NCBI RefSeq assembly: GCF_017745095.1
Contig: NZ_JAGHZZ010000003.1
Span: 186,001-250,000, forward strand
Direction of reading: 5' to 3'
Source of the DNA: Sporocytophaga sp.
GTDB lineage: Bacteria > Bacteroidota > Bacteroidia > Cytophagales > Cytophagaceae
DNA length: 64,000 nt
The translations under genes were made by a program, and so were the position numbers. The notes beneath the pieces were generated by a model. It made no database searches. It was not told where the DNA came from and saw nothing but the letters and a program-made list of their open reading frames with translations. Shown piece by piece: positions 30,111 through 38,894 of this stretch; position 1 is the first letter of the stretch, and each line of letters begins with the position of its first letter.

Positions 30111-30536
30111 GTTATTCTGAATAAAGATTTATGTGAATTTAATTAAAAAAACTACAACTGATTTTTGGGGAATATTCATAACCAAATAAAAATAATTTCA
30201 GATGCAGCTTTTCAAAGAATTCTAAATTAAAGAAAGTGATTAATCTATGATGTTCCTAGCCAAAGGTTAATAATTGGATAGAATTAATTTGGCTTATTAA
30301 AATTTAATTCCAAAGAAAAGAAAAGCGGATGACATTATTATGTCTGTGGCATTACTGAAAAAATAATTTCACTTATTTAAGAGAACCTTAAATAAAAGAT
30401 TGGATATCAGAACAAAGTTTAAACAACAATTCATTACAAAAAGCTAATAAAATATAACAGAGGAAAAGTCTTTTCAAAAAAATTCCAGATTGTAAAATAT
30501 TTATTATCATTACGCAAAAAAAATACCTAACAGAAA
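30111..30536. other. AT-rich intergenic region
   Basis: About 425 bases of A/T-rich sequence between the divergent SRPBCC and acidic-protein genes. I see no convincing ORF, hairpin or repeat. Confidence 0.4.
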
Positions 30537-31088
30537 ATGGAAGCTATATCAAAGTTGTTAAAACCCTTTGTTGGAAAGCCCTTAACAGTGATCATCAATG
30601 ATGAAGATGAAAACCTGCATGTTTTCGACTGGGCTAAATTAGAAAAAGAACACGACAAAATTATTGCAAAGACTAAGGGAATGACTGAAGCTCAGATGAG
30701 CGATTTTTTAAGTCATAACGGTAGCGACCTTATGGACATTTATGACTATTACATGGATGACGACTGCATTGAAAAAGTTGAGAATAAAGAATGGGTTCCT
30801 TTTGGAATTTTGGGTCTCTCTCACAACATCGATAGCTATGCAGAAATGGGGCATGCTGGTCTCCTTCTATTAGATGTGAGCGGAGATGAAGAAAGTCCTT
30901 CTGTTGTTTTATATCTTGATTCTGAAGGAGAGACTATCGCCGATAGCTTTGAAGAACTTGAAATTGCAGAAAGTGATGAAGATGCAGACGAGGACTTTGA
31001 TGAAGATGAAGACTTTGATGAAGAAGATTTTGATGAAGAGGACTTCGATGATGAGGATTTCGAAGACGAAGATGATGTAAAAAAATAA
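30537..31088 (+). CDS. Acidic protein with Asp/Glu repeat tail
   Basis: A 183-residue protein. The first 140 or so residues form a folded domain (KPFVGKPLTVIINDEDENLHVFDWAKLEKEHD, WVPFGILGLSHNIDSYAEMGHAGLLLLDVSG). The last 40 residues are nearly pure Asp/Glu with a recurring EDFDE pattern. Acidic tails like this appear in chaperone-like or nucleic-acid-mimic proteins. There is some resemblance to SMI1/KNR4-like domains but no clear family match. Confidence 0.7.
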   Translation: MEAISKLLKPFVGKPLTVIINDEDENLHVFDWAKLEKEHDKIIAKTKGMTEAQMSDFLSHNGSDLMDIYDYYMDDDCIEKVENKEWVPFGILGLSHNIDSYAEMGHAGLLLLDVSGDEESPSVVLYLDSEGETIADSFEELEIAESDEDADEDFDEDEDFDEEDFDEEDFDDEDFEDEDDVKK

Positions 31089-31096
31089 ACAAAATA

Positions 31097-31133
31097 AGCC
31101 GGGTGAATTAATCGATATTCATCCGGCTATTCA
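31097..31133. terminator. Bidirectional intrinsic terminator
   Basis: AGCCGGGTGAAT and ATTCATCCGGCT pair over 12 bp with one G-T and an 8-base loop. It overlaps the stop codon of the convergent minus-strand gene. Confidence 0.72.
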
Positions 31134-32002
31134 TTACTGAACTGATAGCTTAACTCTTCTTTTATATATGGAAAAGCTTCTGTCAGTTTAAGTTTACCAT
31201 TGATATATTGATATACTTTTCTTCTTGTTAATGTTTCGTAATACAAACCATCTTTCCTTACTGTATTAAACAAAGTAATTTCTTCCTTCATAACAATCTC
31301 ATTTATATTATCTCCATTTAAATCCTTGATATCATCCAGATGAACCTCTTTTCCTAAAGTATCTCCACGAAGAGGATTGGTGAGATATTCGTCTTTAGCC
31401 TCAATCCTTGAAGCCAGCGACATAAGATCATTATAGGAATTATCATAGAAGAGTGTATTCAACTTGTAGTTTTGGAAATGAGCTATAACAGTAAGCCACT
31501 GACAAAGACCTTGATTACAGTAATCAATATTTACATGTATTTGATTAAGCTTGTTATTCTTATTAAATGATATAAGTTCAAGTCTTCCATAAAAATTCTC
31601 AACATATTTGAGTGCCCATTTATTATTTTGATACTTATAGACAAACAGCATCGCATAAGGAATTCCCCAGATAGGACCAGTTGGATAGCTATTTGCGGGG
31701 AAGATTAGAGCAAGGCATTCACGAGATAAAGTATCCATAAAATATCCGGGAAACTTCTGAATTGAAATCTGATCTGGCCTTAATGTATCTTCACTTTCAT
31801 AATCAAATGAAACCATTTCCAAATCTTTGGTCTGATATACTTTAGGATCAAGAAACTGCTTTGAATAATACTTTCTAAAGAATATATTAAGATCTTTATG
31901 TATCCTTGATTCAGAAGGAAGGTCGTTATTATTCTGCCCGACAACCATTGATGCCTTTAAGCATACAATAAACAAAACCATAAGAAATTTCAATTCAGAC
32001 AT
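31127..32002 (-). CDS. Secreted hypothetical protein, partner of the DUF4157 protein
   Basis: The 291-residue protein has a signal peptide ending near SMVVGQ and no membrane segment after it. It starts 3 bases after the stop of the 888-residue DUF4157 protein gene and must be co-transcribed with it. Near its end it contains DLNGDNINEIVM, a calcium-binding loop like those in FG-GAP or dockerin-like repeats. I recognise no family. Its place suggests an accessory, immunity or cargo role for the eCIS-type locus, but this is inference. Confidence 0.65.
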   Translation of the reverse strand: MSELKFLMVLFIVCLKASMVVGQNNNDLPSESRIHKDLNIFFRKYYSKQFLDPKVYQTKDLEMVSFDYESEDTLRPDQISIQKFPGYFMDTLSRECLALIFPANSYPTGPIWGIPYAMLFVYKYQNNKWALKYVENFYGRLELISFNKNNKLNQIHVNIDYCNQGLCQWLTVIAHFQNYKLNTLFYDNSYNDLMSLASRIEAKDEYLTNPLRGDTLGKEVHLDDIKDLNGDNINEIVMKEEITLFNTVRKDGLYYETLTRRKVYQYINGKLKLTEAFPYIKEELSYQFSNE

Positions 32003-32005
32003 TCT

Positions 32006-34672
32006 TTATTTCTCTTCGGTTAAATGTGCATCAAGCTTATCCCCCATCGGCACTACAATTCTGTATTTACCACCATCCTTTAATATTATAGCATTGCTTA
32101 ATACTTTTTTCTCACCCTTCAAATATACCTTCTTATCCTTTATTTCAAGATCCTTATAATAGTCATCGTTATAAGTGGAAATAAATGTAGAATAACCTAT
32201 TCCTTGCGGCTCCGAAAATTCTTTAAGCTTACTTAATACAAGCAAAGAAGTAGACCATTCTATAACATTGTTTAAATGAGTAGCTTTAACAAACACAGAT
32301 TTTTTTGCAGTTTCGGTAACGTATTTATAAATCACCTGCATCAAGTCACCTTTGGTATCGCTGTAGTCTGTAGTGTTCCAGGTAGCACCTCCAGGAGCCC
32401 AATGTTTGAGGTGAGCCATCAACCTTACGGATGATGCATTCCAGTTATCTTTATAAGTATTATTTTCCGTATCAACTACGTAAGAAGGATAATTAAATGC
32501 ACCACTTGTTTGGAGCAGTTGCACCTGTGCATCTGCGACATCCTGACCATATTCTTTCTTTTCACCAAGCTCAATAAAAAAGCTTTGTAATCTTGCGTCA
32601 GATCGAATGAGTTGAGAAGCAGCATAAGCCTTTTTGGATTCATCGTTTGCCGTGACTTTTCTATCACTTCCGACCACCACAATGTCATTTCCTTTTATAC
32701 CTATTCCCACCTGGAGGAAAATATTTTTATACTTTGGATCTTTGGCCAATATAATCTTAAGTAACTTTACAAGAGAACCGCCTGTTGCAAAACCACGGCC
32801 ATAAGTAAATACCTGCCCATCCCAGGTATTGATGGAAGAATAACCACCTTCTCTCTTCAGCTCAGTATTTATAGAAGTTTTAACGTCTGTATCTTTTTCA
32901 GATGAACCTGTAACGGGCGAATCATATAGATTTTTACCTGTATACATATATCCCTTTCCGCTTTTGCTTAATACGTTCCCGCCACCTTTTCCATAAGTCT
33001 CAGTATCTGTCCTATCATTAACAGCGCTTCTGTTCGCCTCTATTTTTTTAAATGTCTCCTCATCAACTTCATCAATTGTTGTCCAATCAGTAATTTCAGT
33101 GAATGATGCAAAATTCTCTTCTGTGTCCTTAGGCTTATGGAGTAAGTCTTCTTTCTTTAGCCAGCCCCATTGAGTTGAGGAGACCTCAACCTTAACAAAT
33201 TTCCCACAGGATTCGCGTATTTTAAGGTATTGGGTTTGCGTAAGTGAAACACTTACTCCTTTAGTACTGAATGGACTTGGATAAATTTTAGTACCATCCT
33301 TTGACACTCTGTATAACTGATCTTCTATTTCCAGCTTCACCTCAGCCATTTTAGATGTGGAAGTCCAAACTTCTTCTCCTGTACTTTGGATTTTCACTTT
33401 ACCAATTCCTTTGTCATCTTTGCTTAAAAGTGTAAGCCTTTCACCTACTGGAATCTGTTTTCCTGTAGGCTTATGCGGCGGGGCTTCCTGAAGTACGTTG
33501 GCACCCCATGTACTTACTATATATTCAGGTTGTGATGGTTCAACCACTTTCTCTTCTTCTTCCGATTCGAGAGAATGAGCTGCCAGAAAACCAAGTTCAT
33601 CAGCTTCATTTTCTAAAGCCGGATCATCATTTACAGAAGTGTCTTTTGCCTGTTTTGTCCCTTTTACTCTGCCTTCTCTCTGTTGCACTACATGAGCAAG
33701 CTCATGCCCAAGCAGCTCCTGACCACTTGTAGAATTTGGATTGTATTTTCCAGGGGCAAAGTGAATATCTTCCCCTTGCGCATAAGCCAGTGCACCCATA
33801 GATGCTGCTTTATTGCCTTCATGTATTTTAACATTGGAAAAATCCGCATTAAAGGCTGCTTCCATCTTACCTTTCACAGCGCGAGGCATTGGATTGCCCG
33901 ATGTTTCAGAACGAGCAGCAACATTTGAAGTTTCGGCACCTTTCTTCATTTGTATCTCTTCTTCCTGCTCCGCTGACTCCATCATTTGTGCTGGACCTTT
34001 CTTCATCTGCAGCTCTTCTTCTTCCTGCTCCGGAGATTCCATCATCTGAACTGGGCCTTTCTTCATCTGCAACTCTTCTTCTTCCTGCTCCGCTGACTCC
34101 ATCATTTGTGCAGGACCTTTCTTCATTTGAACTTCCTCTTCTTCCATCTCCGGAGATTCCATCATCTGAACTGGGCCTTTCTTCATCTGCAACTCTTCTT
34201 CTTCCTGCTCCGCTGACTCCATCATTTGTGCAGGACCTTTCTTCATTTGAACTTCCTCTTCTTCCATCTCCGGAGATTCCATCATCTGAACTGGGCCTTT
34301 CTTCATCTGCAACTCTTCTTCTTCCTGCTCTGATGACTCCATCATTTGAACAGGCCCCTTCTTCATTTGAAGTTCCTCTTCTTCCATCTCAGGAGATTCC
34401 ATCATCTGAACTGGGCCTTTCTTCATCTGCAACTCTTCTTCTTCCTCTTCGGCTGATTCCATCATTTGAACAGGTCCCTTTTTCATCTGAACGTCCTCTT
34501 CTTCCATCTCAGGAGATTCCATCATCTGAACAGGCCCTTTCTTCATCTGAAGTTCGTCCTCTCCTTTAGCATCCATCTTCTGAACGGGAGCCATTTGAGC
34601 AGGTGACGATCCTTTGTTAGGACTCGCTTTATCCTGAAAAACTTGTTGAGTATTTTTCTTATGGATTTTCAT
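32006..34672 (-). CDS. DUF4157 (eCIS-core) protein with tandem repeats, putative effector
   Basis: An 888-residue protein without a signal peptide. Residues 41-239 are ten near-identical 20-residue units of the form [24 protein letters not shown]4157/eCIS-core domain follows (about 256-336) with the metalloprotease-like motif HELAH at 323-327 and HVVQQREGR after it. Residues about 395-530 look like SH3-type beta modules ([30 protein letters not shown]). The last 300 residues form a domain with [19 protein letters not shown], reminiscent of lysozyme-like folds. DUF4157 proteins are associated with extracellular contractile injection systems. A divergent AAA+ gene of the eCIS type starts 187 bases away. 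Confidence 0.82.
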   Translation of the reverse strand: MKIHKKNTQQVFQDKASPNKGSSPAQMAPVQKMDAKGEDELQMKKGPVQMMESPEMEEEDVQMKKGPVQMMESAEEEEEELQMKKGPVQMMESPEMEEEELQMKKGPVQMMESSEQEEEELQMKKGPVQMMESPEMEEEEVQMKKGPAQMMESAEQEEEELQMKKGPVQMMESPEMEEEEVQMKKGPAQMMESAEQEEEELQMKKGPVQMMESPEQEEEELQMKKGPAQMMESAEQEEEIQMKKGAETSNVAARSETSGNPMPRAVKGKMEAAFNADFSNVKIHEGNKAASMGALAYAQGEDIHFAPGKYNPNSTSGQELLGHELAHVVQQREGRVKGTKQAKDTSVNDDPALENEADELGFLAAHSLESEEEEKVVEPSQPEYIVSTWGANVLQEAPPHKPTGKQIPVGERLTLLSKDDKGIGKVKIQSTGEEVWTSTSKMAEVKLEIEDQLYRVSKDGTKIYPSPFSTKGVSVSLTQTQYLKIRESCGKFVKVEVSSTQWGWLKKEDLLHKPKDTEENFASFTEITDWTTIDEVDEETFKKIEANRSAVNDRTDTETYGKGGGNVLSKSGKGYMYTGKNLYDSPVTGSSEKDTDVKTSINTELKREGGYSSINTWDGQVFTYGRGFATGGSLVKLLKIILAKDPKYKNIFLQVGIGIKGNDIVVVGSDRKVTANDESKKAYAASQLIRSDARLQSFFIELGEKKEYGQDVADAQVQLLQTSGAFNYPSYVVDTENNTYKDNWNASSVRLMAHLKHWAPGGATWNTTDYSDTKGDLMQVIYKYVTETAKKSVFVKATHLNNVIEWSTSLLVLSKLKEFSEPQGIGYSTFISTYNDDYYKDLEIKDKKVYLKGEKKVLSNAIILKDGGKYRIVVPMGDKLDAHLTEEK
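33956..34552. repeat. 60-bp tandem repeat array (ten units)
   Basis: Ten in-frame 60-bp units inside the DUF4157 gene. The DNA is nearly identical between units and two alternating types ([14 protein letters not shown] and [14 protein letters not shown]) recur. Such arrays can vary in number by slippage. They explain the long false ORF on the plus strand here. Confidence 0.92.
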
Positions 34673-34859
34673 CAGAAATAGTTAGATATCAAAAGAATAA
34701 CAGTTGAAAATAATTATTTAAGGGGATTTAAGCCAATATACATGGAAATTAACTCCGTTTTCCATTCTGAAAGGTATTTTTCGCTAATGGATTTAGTTTT
34801 CATATTTTTTTAACTAAATTTATTGAGTTCAGCGTATAGCTAATTTTTAAAACACTTTT
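34673..34859. promoter_or_regulatory. Divergent intergenic region of the eCIS-type pair
   Basis: This 187-base AT-rich region separates the divergent DUF4157 and AAA+ genes and should hold both promoters. ATGGAAA (34742-34748) and TTTCCAT (34759-34765) form a short inverted repeat that could be an operator; no clear Bacteroidetes -7/-33 pair was found. Confidence 0.3.
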
Positions 34860-36221
34860 ATGAGTATTCCAGGCATAGCGGAAAAAAGCAAACCACAGGC
34901 GGTATTGAATTGTGAGGTCCTTGAAAAGGAGTTGATGTGGTTTAAAACTTTTATAGAATACAGGGTTCGTGTACATATAGGTGAGTCCGGACTTGAAGCC
35001 TGTTTTCCCGAACCGCCGGAGTTGGAAGAGAGAACATCCTTTTATGTTAATTTTGTAAAGCATTTTAATTTCACTTTTAGTGAAAGGGTGCTCGTACTTC
35101 TTGCATTGGCTCCGCACCTGAAGCCTAACATTCTGGATGCTTTTTTCACTAAAAATTCTGACGGCAGGATATTTACTGAATTCGGAGGAAAAATTAGTCC
35201 CGCGAATAAGTTTCTGCCAACTGCTGAAACATATATTTTCCTTATTGCCGGAAATGAATTATACCACAGATTAAAAGCTATTGATATATTCAAACCTTCT
35301 TCAAGAATGAGGTTTGATAATATCATCAATTTCGTACCTGAATCTGAAGATTCTTTTTTAGATACAGAGGTCAAAATTTCTCAGGAGCAACTTTCCTTTA
35401 TCCTTTCCGGAGGAGGATACAAGCCAAATTTCAATAGTTCATTTCCCGCAACGCTTTTAAAGACCGGAATGAACTGGGATGATTTGATCATTGCTCCTGA
35501 AGTACTTGAGGAAGTCAATGAAATAACAGCCTGGATCAGACATGGCGATGATTTACTAATGAATTATGGCCTCGGCAAAACTATTAAAAGAGGTTACAGA
35601 ACCTTATTCTACGGACCTCCTGGAACCGGGAAGACACTTACTGCATCTCTATTAGGTAAATCAAATAAACTGGACGTATACAGGATCGACTTGTCAATGG
35701 TCGTTTCCAAGTACATTGGTGAGACTGAGAAAAACCTTGCTAATATCTTTGACCTTGCTGAAAATAAAAACTGGATATTATTCTTTGATGAGGCAGATGC
35801 TTTATTTGGCAAGCGTACTCAGACGAAGGACGCTAAGGACAGATATGCCAATCAGGAAGTTTCTTATCTTTTGCAAAGAATAGAAGACTTCCCTGGAGTT
35901 GTAATTCTCGCCACAAATCTTAAATCAAACATAGATGATGCTTTTTCAAGGCGTTTTCAATCCATGATATACTTCCCAATGCCAAGTCCTGAGCTAAGAT
36001 TGAAGCTTTGGGAAAGTGCCTTTACTGATAAGTTTGAATTAAGCGAAAAAGTCAATCTTAAAAAGATAGCTTATGAATATGAGCTGGCTGGAGGTGCGAT
36101 TATCAATATTGTCCGTTATTGCGCATTAATGGCTTTAAACAGAAATTCAAATTTGATCACTGCTGAAGATCTGATCAACGGGATAAGAAAAGAGTTTAGG
36201 AAAGATGGGAAGACGTCGTAG
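34860..36221 (+). CDS. AAA+ ATPase of the eCIS-associated type
   Basis: The 453-residue protein has an N-terminal region of about 210 residues followed by one AAA+ module. The Walker A lysine is K258 in YGPPGTGKT and the Walker B aspartate and glutamate are D310 and E311 in LFFDEAD. The sensor and arginine-finger region reads FGKRTQTKDAKDRYANQE and NIDDAFSRRFQ. This architecture and the signature after Walker B match the ATPase that accompanies contractile injection systems (Afp15-like). No sheath, tube or baseplate genes lie in this window. It is divergent from the DUF4157 gene. Confidence 0.87.
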   Translation: MSIPGIAEKSKPQAVLNCEVLEKELMWFKTFIEYRVRVHIGESGLEACFPEPPELEERTSFYVNFVKHFNFTFSERVLVLLALAPHLKPNILDAFFTKNSDGRIFTEFGGKISPANKFLPTAETYIFLIAGNELYHRLKAIDIFKPSSRMRFDNIINFVPESEDSFLDTEVKISQEQLSFILSGGGYKPNFNSSFPATLLKTGMNWDDLIIAPEVLEEVNEITAWIRHGDDLLMNYGLGKTIKRGYRTLFYGPPGTGKTLTASLLGKSNKLDVYRIDLSMVVSKYIGETEKNLANIFDLAENKNWILFFDEADALFGKRTQTKDAKDRYANQEVSYLLQRIEDFPGVVILATNLKSNIDDAFSRRFQSMIYFPMPSPELRLKLWESAFTDKFELSEKVNLKKIAYEYELAGGAIINIVRYCALMALNRNSNLITAEDLINGIRKEFRKDGKTS

Positions 36222-36244
36222 TCGTCCATATTAGATATAAAATT

Positions 36245-36283
36245 ATAAAGCCCTCTAATGTTTAAGACATTGGAGGGCTTTAT
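36245..36283. terminator. Bidirectional intrinsic terminator
   Basis: ATAAAGCCCTCTAATGT and ACATTGGAGGGCTTTAT form a 17-bp stem with one G-T pair between convergent genes. Confidence 0.82.
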
Positions 36284-36324
36284 ATTTAAATTGAATATGA
36301 GGTCGATACCTCCTATTTTTTCTT

Positions 36325-36888
36325 TCAATGATGAAACCCCGAAACCCCACCAGACACCACAAACTTCATAATCTCTGAACTCGGTGCTTGCACAATCGTA
36401 ATATGCTCTTTCGGCACAATAAAAAGATTACCCGAGATATTATACGAATGAGGAAAATATACTGCTACTTTATCCGGTAAGTTAATTACATTAAGATCTG
36501 TTTGGGTAATAAATCCCAAACGGTAAAATTCAAAATCTTTATTTACTCTAACCATCACTGGTTGACTGAATTTTTTCTTATCTCCCACAAAAGCACCAAC
36601 CACATCTTTCGTAGATGAATAAATAAGATTGATGAGAGGGAGTTTATAGAGGAAGTTTTCAAAAACAGTAAAGGCCGGTTTGGCAATCAGCGTGGAACCA
36701 AGATAGCCTATAATCGTCACTACTGAAACAACGATAACAATTCCCAATCCAGGGAAGAGGTGGGCCTCAAATAATGAAGGCACAAAGTTATCTACCCATC
36801 TGATGAATACTACCAATACGTAGACCGTGAAGAATAAGGGAATTACGAATAGTAAACCCTGCAGGAAATATCTAAGAAACTTTTTCAT
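36325..36888 (-). CDS. DUF502 family membrane protein
   Basis: The 187-residue protein has two membrane helices (FLQGLLFVIPLFFTVYVLVVFI and GLGIVIVVSVVTIIGYLGSTLI). The later part holds PLINLIYSSTKDVVGAF and YFPHSYNISGNLFIVP, which are typical DUF502 signatures. Its function is unknown in the family. It is the third gene of cmk-ispH-DUF502, starting 4 bases after ispH, so it is co-transcribed with them. Confidence 0.9.
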   Translation of the reverse strand: MKKFLRYFLQGLLFVIPLFFTVYVLVVFIRWVDNFVPSLFEAHLFPGLGIVIVVSVVTIIGYLGSTLIAKPAFTVFENFLYKLPLINLIYSSTKDVVGAFVGDKKKFSQPVMVRVNKDFEFYRLGFITQTDLNVINLPDKVAVYFPHSYNISGNLFIVPKEHITIVQAPSSEIMKFVVSGGVSGFHH

Positions 36889-36892
36889 AAGG

Positions 36893-37789
36893 TCAGGAAG
36901 CTGTTCCTGTCTCAGCGAATATATTTTTTATAAAGGTGGCTACATTTTCCATAAGCCACATTGGGGTTGAGGTTGCTCCGCAGATTCCGACAGAATAAGA
37001 AGGTTTAAACCAGCTGGGATCCAGTTCAAGTTCGTTTTCTACGAAATAACTTTTATCGTTTTCAGCCTTGCATACGGAATATAAGGCTTTGCCGTTTGAG
37101 CTTTTTTTCCCGCTGACAAACACTATTACGTCATGTTCCTTGGAAAACTTCTGCAATTGAGGTTCTCTGTTTGACACTTGGCGACAGATGCTGTCATTGT
37201 AATCGTAGTTAACTACTTCTGCTCCCTTTTGTTCCTTCATTTTTTCCTCGATAAGGGCAGAAATCCTATAAAATCCTTTGGTACTTTTGGTGGTTTGGCT
37301 GAACAGCGTTACTGGGCGGGAAAAATCAATCTTTTCAAGATCCTCTTCTTTGGTAACAACTATGGCTTTATCCTTTGTTTGTCCGGTTAATCCTACCACT
37401 TCAGCATGACCTTCCTGACCGTAAATAACGATCTGGCCTTCCACTTCTTCCATTTTATCAAATGCAGATTTAACTCTGTTTTGAAGCTTTAAAACTACAG
37501 GGCAGGAAGCATCAACCAATTCTATATTGTTATTAAGTGCAAGCTGGTAAGTTTCCGGAGGTTCACCGTGCGCTCTGATAAGAACTTTACAATCGCGCAG
37601 TTCTTTTAACTGTTCACGGTTAATTACTTTCAGACCTTTTTTAGTGAGGCGCTCTACCTCCATAGCATTGTGTACGATATCTCCCAGGCAATAGAGTTCA
37701 CCTCCCTGATCCATTTCATCCTCTGCCATCTGAATGGCAAATTCAACTCCAAAACAATAGCCCGAATTTTTATCTATCGTAACGTTCAT
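36893..37789 (-). CDS. ispH: 4-hydroxy-3-methylbut-2-enyl diphosphate reductase
   Basis: The last enzyme of the MEP isoprenoid pathway, a 4Fe-4S reductase of 298 residues. Its three cluster cysteines are seen in SGYCFGVEF (C12), DASCPVVLKLQ and GICGATSTP. HNAMEVERL and AHGEPPETY carry substrate-binding residues. The length fits the family. It lies between cmk and a DUF502 gene with gaps of only a few bases (8 and 3), a conserved operon in Bacteroidetes. Confidence 0.96.
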   Translation of the reverse strand: MNVTIDKNSGYCFGVEFAIQMAEDEMDQGGELYCLGDIVHNAMEVERLTKKGLKVINREQLKELRDCKVLIRAHGEPPETYQLALNNNIELVDASCPVVLKLQNRVKSAFDKMEEVEGQIVIYGQEGHAEVVGLTGQTKDKAIVVTKEEDLEKIDFSRPVTLFSQTTKSTKGFYRISALIEEKMKEQKGAEVVNYDYNDSICRQVSNREPQLQKFSKEHDVIVFVSGKKSSNGKALYSVCKAENDKSYFVENELELDPSWFKPSYSVGICGATSTPMWLMENVATFIKNIFAETGTAS

Positions 37790-37797
37790 GTATTTAA

Positions 37798-38502
37798 TTA
37801 ACTAATTATAATCGAGTTATGGCTTTCAATCATTTTTCCAACCGAAAGATTGATCACAAAATCTACTTGTTCATCAACAGTCATATGAGTGGTATCCAGC
37901 ACGTAAGCTTCTTCCGCTTTTTTCAACGGGCCTTCTTCTCTGGTAGTATCAAGATGATCTCTTTTAGCGATATTTTCTATGATATCTTCTATTCCGACTA
38001 CCTGTTTTTTCTCCAATAACTCTTGCTGACGGCGAAATGCTCTAACATGCATGTCTGCCTGCATAAATATCTTTAATTCTGCGGTAGGGAAAACAGCAGT
38101 TCCGATATCTCTTCCATCCATTACCAAGCCTTTCTTCTTTCCCATCTTTTGCTGAAGTGCAACCATGTATTTTCTGACTTCTTTGATGGCGCTTACTTCG
38201 CTTACATTTTCGGAAATATACATTTTACGGATTTCATCTTCCACATTTAAACCATTCAAATAAGTTTCGCTCCTGTTTGTTTTAGGATTGAAAACAAAAG
38301 TGATGTGGATATTTTCAAGCGCCTTATGGATCGCTTTCGGGTCCGTGATATTCACATAGTGTTCGTGAAAATACAGGGTAGTAGCTCTGTACATAGCACC
38401 CGTATCTATATAGGCATATCCTAATTTGGAAGCAACTATCTTAGCCGTAGTGCTTTTACCACAAGCAGAGTATCCATCTATTGCTATGATAATTTTCTTC
38501 AT
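37798..38502 (-). CDS. cmk: Cytidylate kinase
   Basis: The 234-residue CMP/dCMP kinase begins KIIIAIDGYSACGKSTTAKIVA with the P-loop, followed by GYAYIDTGAMYRA and the DGRDIGTAVFP substrate signature. EGPLKKAEEAYVLDTTHM is the late lid region. It produces CDP for nucleic acid and lipid synthesis. First gene of cmk-ispH-DUF502; its ATG at 38500-38502 leaves a promoter region upstream. Confidence 0.96.
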   Translation of the reverse strand: MKKIIIAIDGYSACGKSTTAKIVASKLGYAYIDTGAMYRATTLYFHEHYVNITDPKAIHKALENIHITFVFNPKTNRSETYLNGLNVEDEIRKMYISENVSEVSAIKEVRKYMVALQQKMGKKKGLVMDGRDIGTAVFPTAELKIFMQADMHVRAFRRQQELLEKKQVVGIEDIIENIAKRDHLDTTREEGPLKKAEEAYVLDTTHMTVDEQVDFVINLSVGKMIESHNSIIIS

Positions 38503-38851
38503 TTAGTAAATATAAAGTATTGTAGTCACTATGCAAATAGAATTTATCGGTGTTTTTTTACCTAAAATTCGGAACCTTTTAAATTACTATTCCAACAAAA
38601 TAATTTGGATTTGAGTTTATAGCACCAAAACTAATAACAAACTGAATATCTAATATTTACAACTATATAACAATGTAAATATTTACAAAAAACAAGAGCG
38701 ATCAACTCAACTCCACATACCATTTAAGCTTTCATTTTAACTGATATAAAACGAAACCATACATTGGCCTTTGAGCAAAATAATATACGATGTAAAATAT
38801 TTATGAAATTAAACAGGCCAAATAAAATACTCGGTAGATGATTTTTAATAG
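38503..38851. other. AT-rich intergenic region
   Basis: About 350 bases upstream of cmk and downstream of the large T9SS gene. It is very AT-rich; I see no ORF or RNA gene. Confidence 0.4.
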
Positions 38852-38883
38852 AAAAGCCCCAGATATGTCTGAGGCTTTTTCCA
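38852..38883 (-). terminator. Intrinsic terminator of the large T9SS gene
   Basis: AAAAGCCCCAGA pairs with TCTGAGGCTTTT (one mismatch, loop TATG), and a T run follows on the minus strand. Confidence 0.65.
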
Positions 38884-38894
38884 AATTCATTTCT

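Noticed and set aside
33956-34552. Repeat array considered as a CRISPR array
   Set aside because: Units are contiguous and in-frame with no unique spacers, and there are no cas genes; it is a coding tandem repeat.
33889-34569. Long plus-strand ORF of 226 residues opposite the DUF4157 gene
   Set aside because: It is the antisense shadow of the 60-bp tandem repeat; the sense frame has real domains and codon use.
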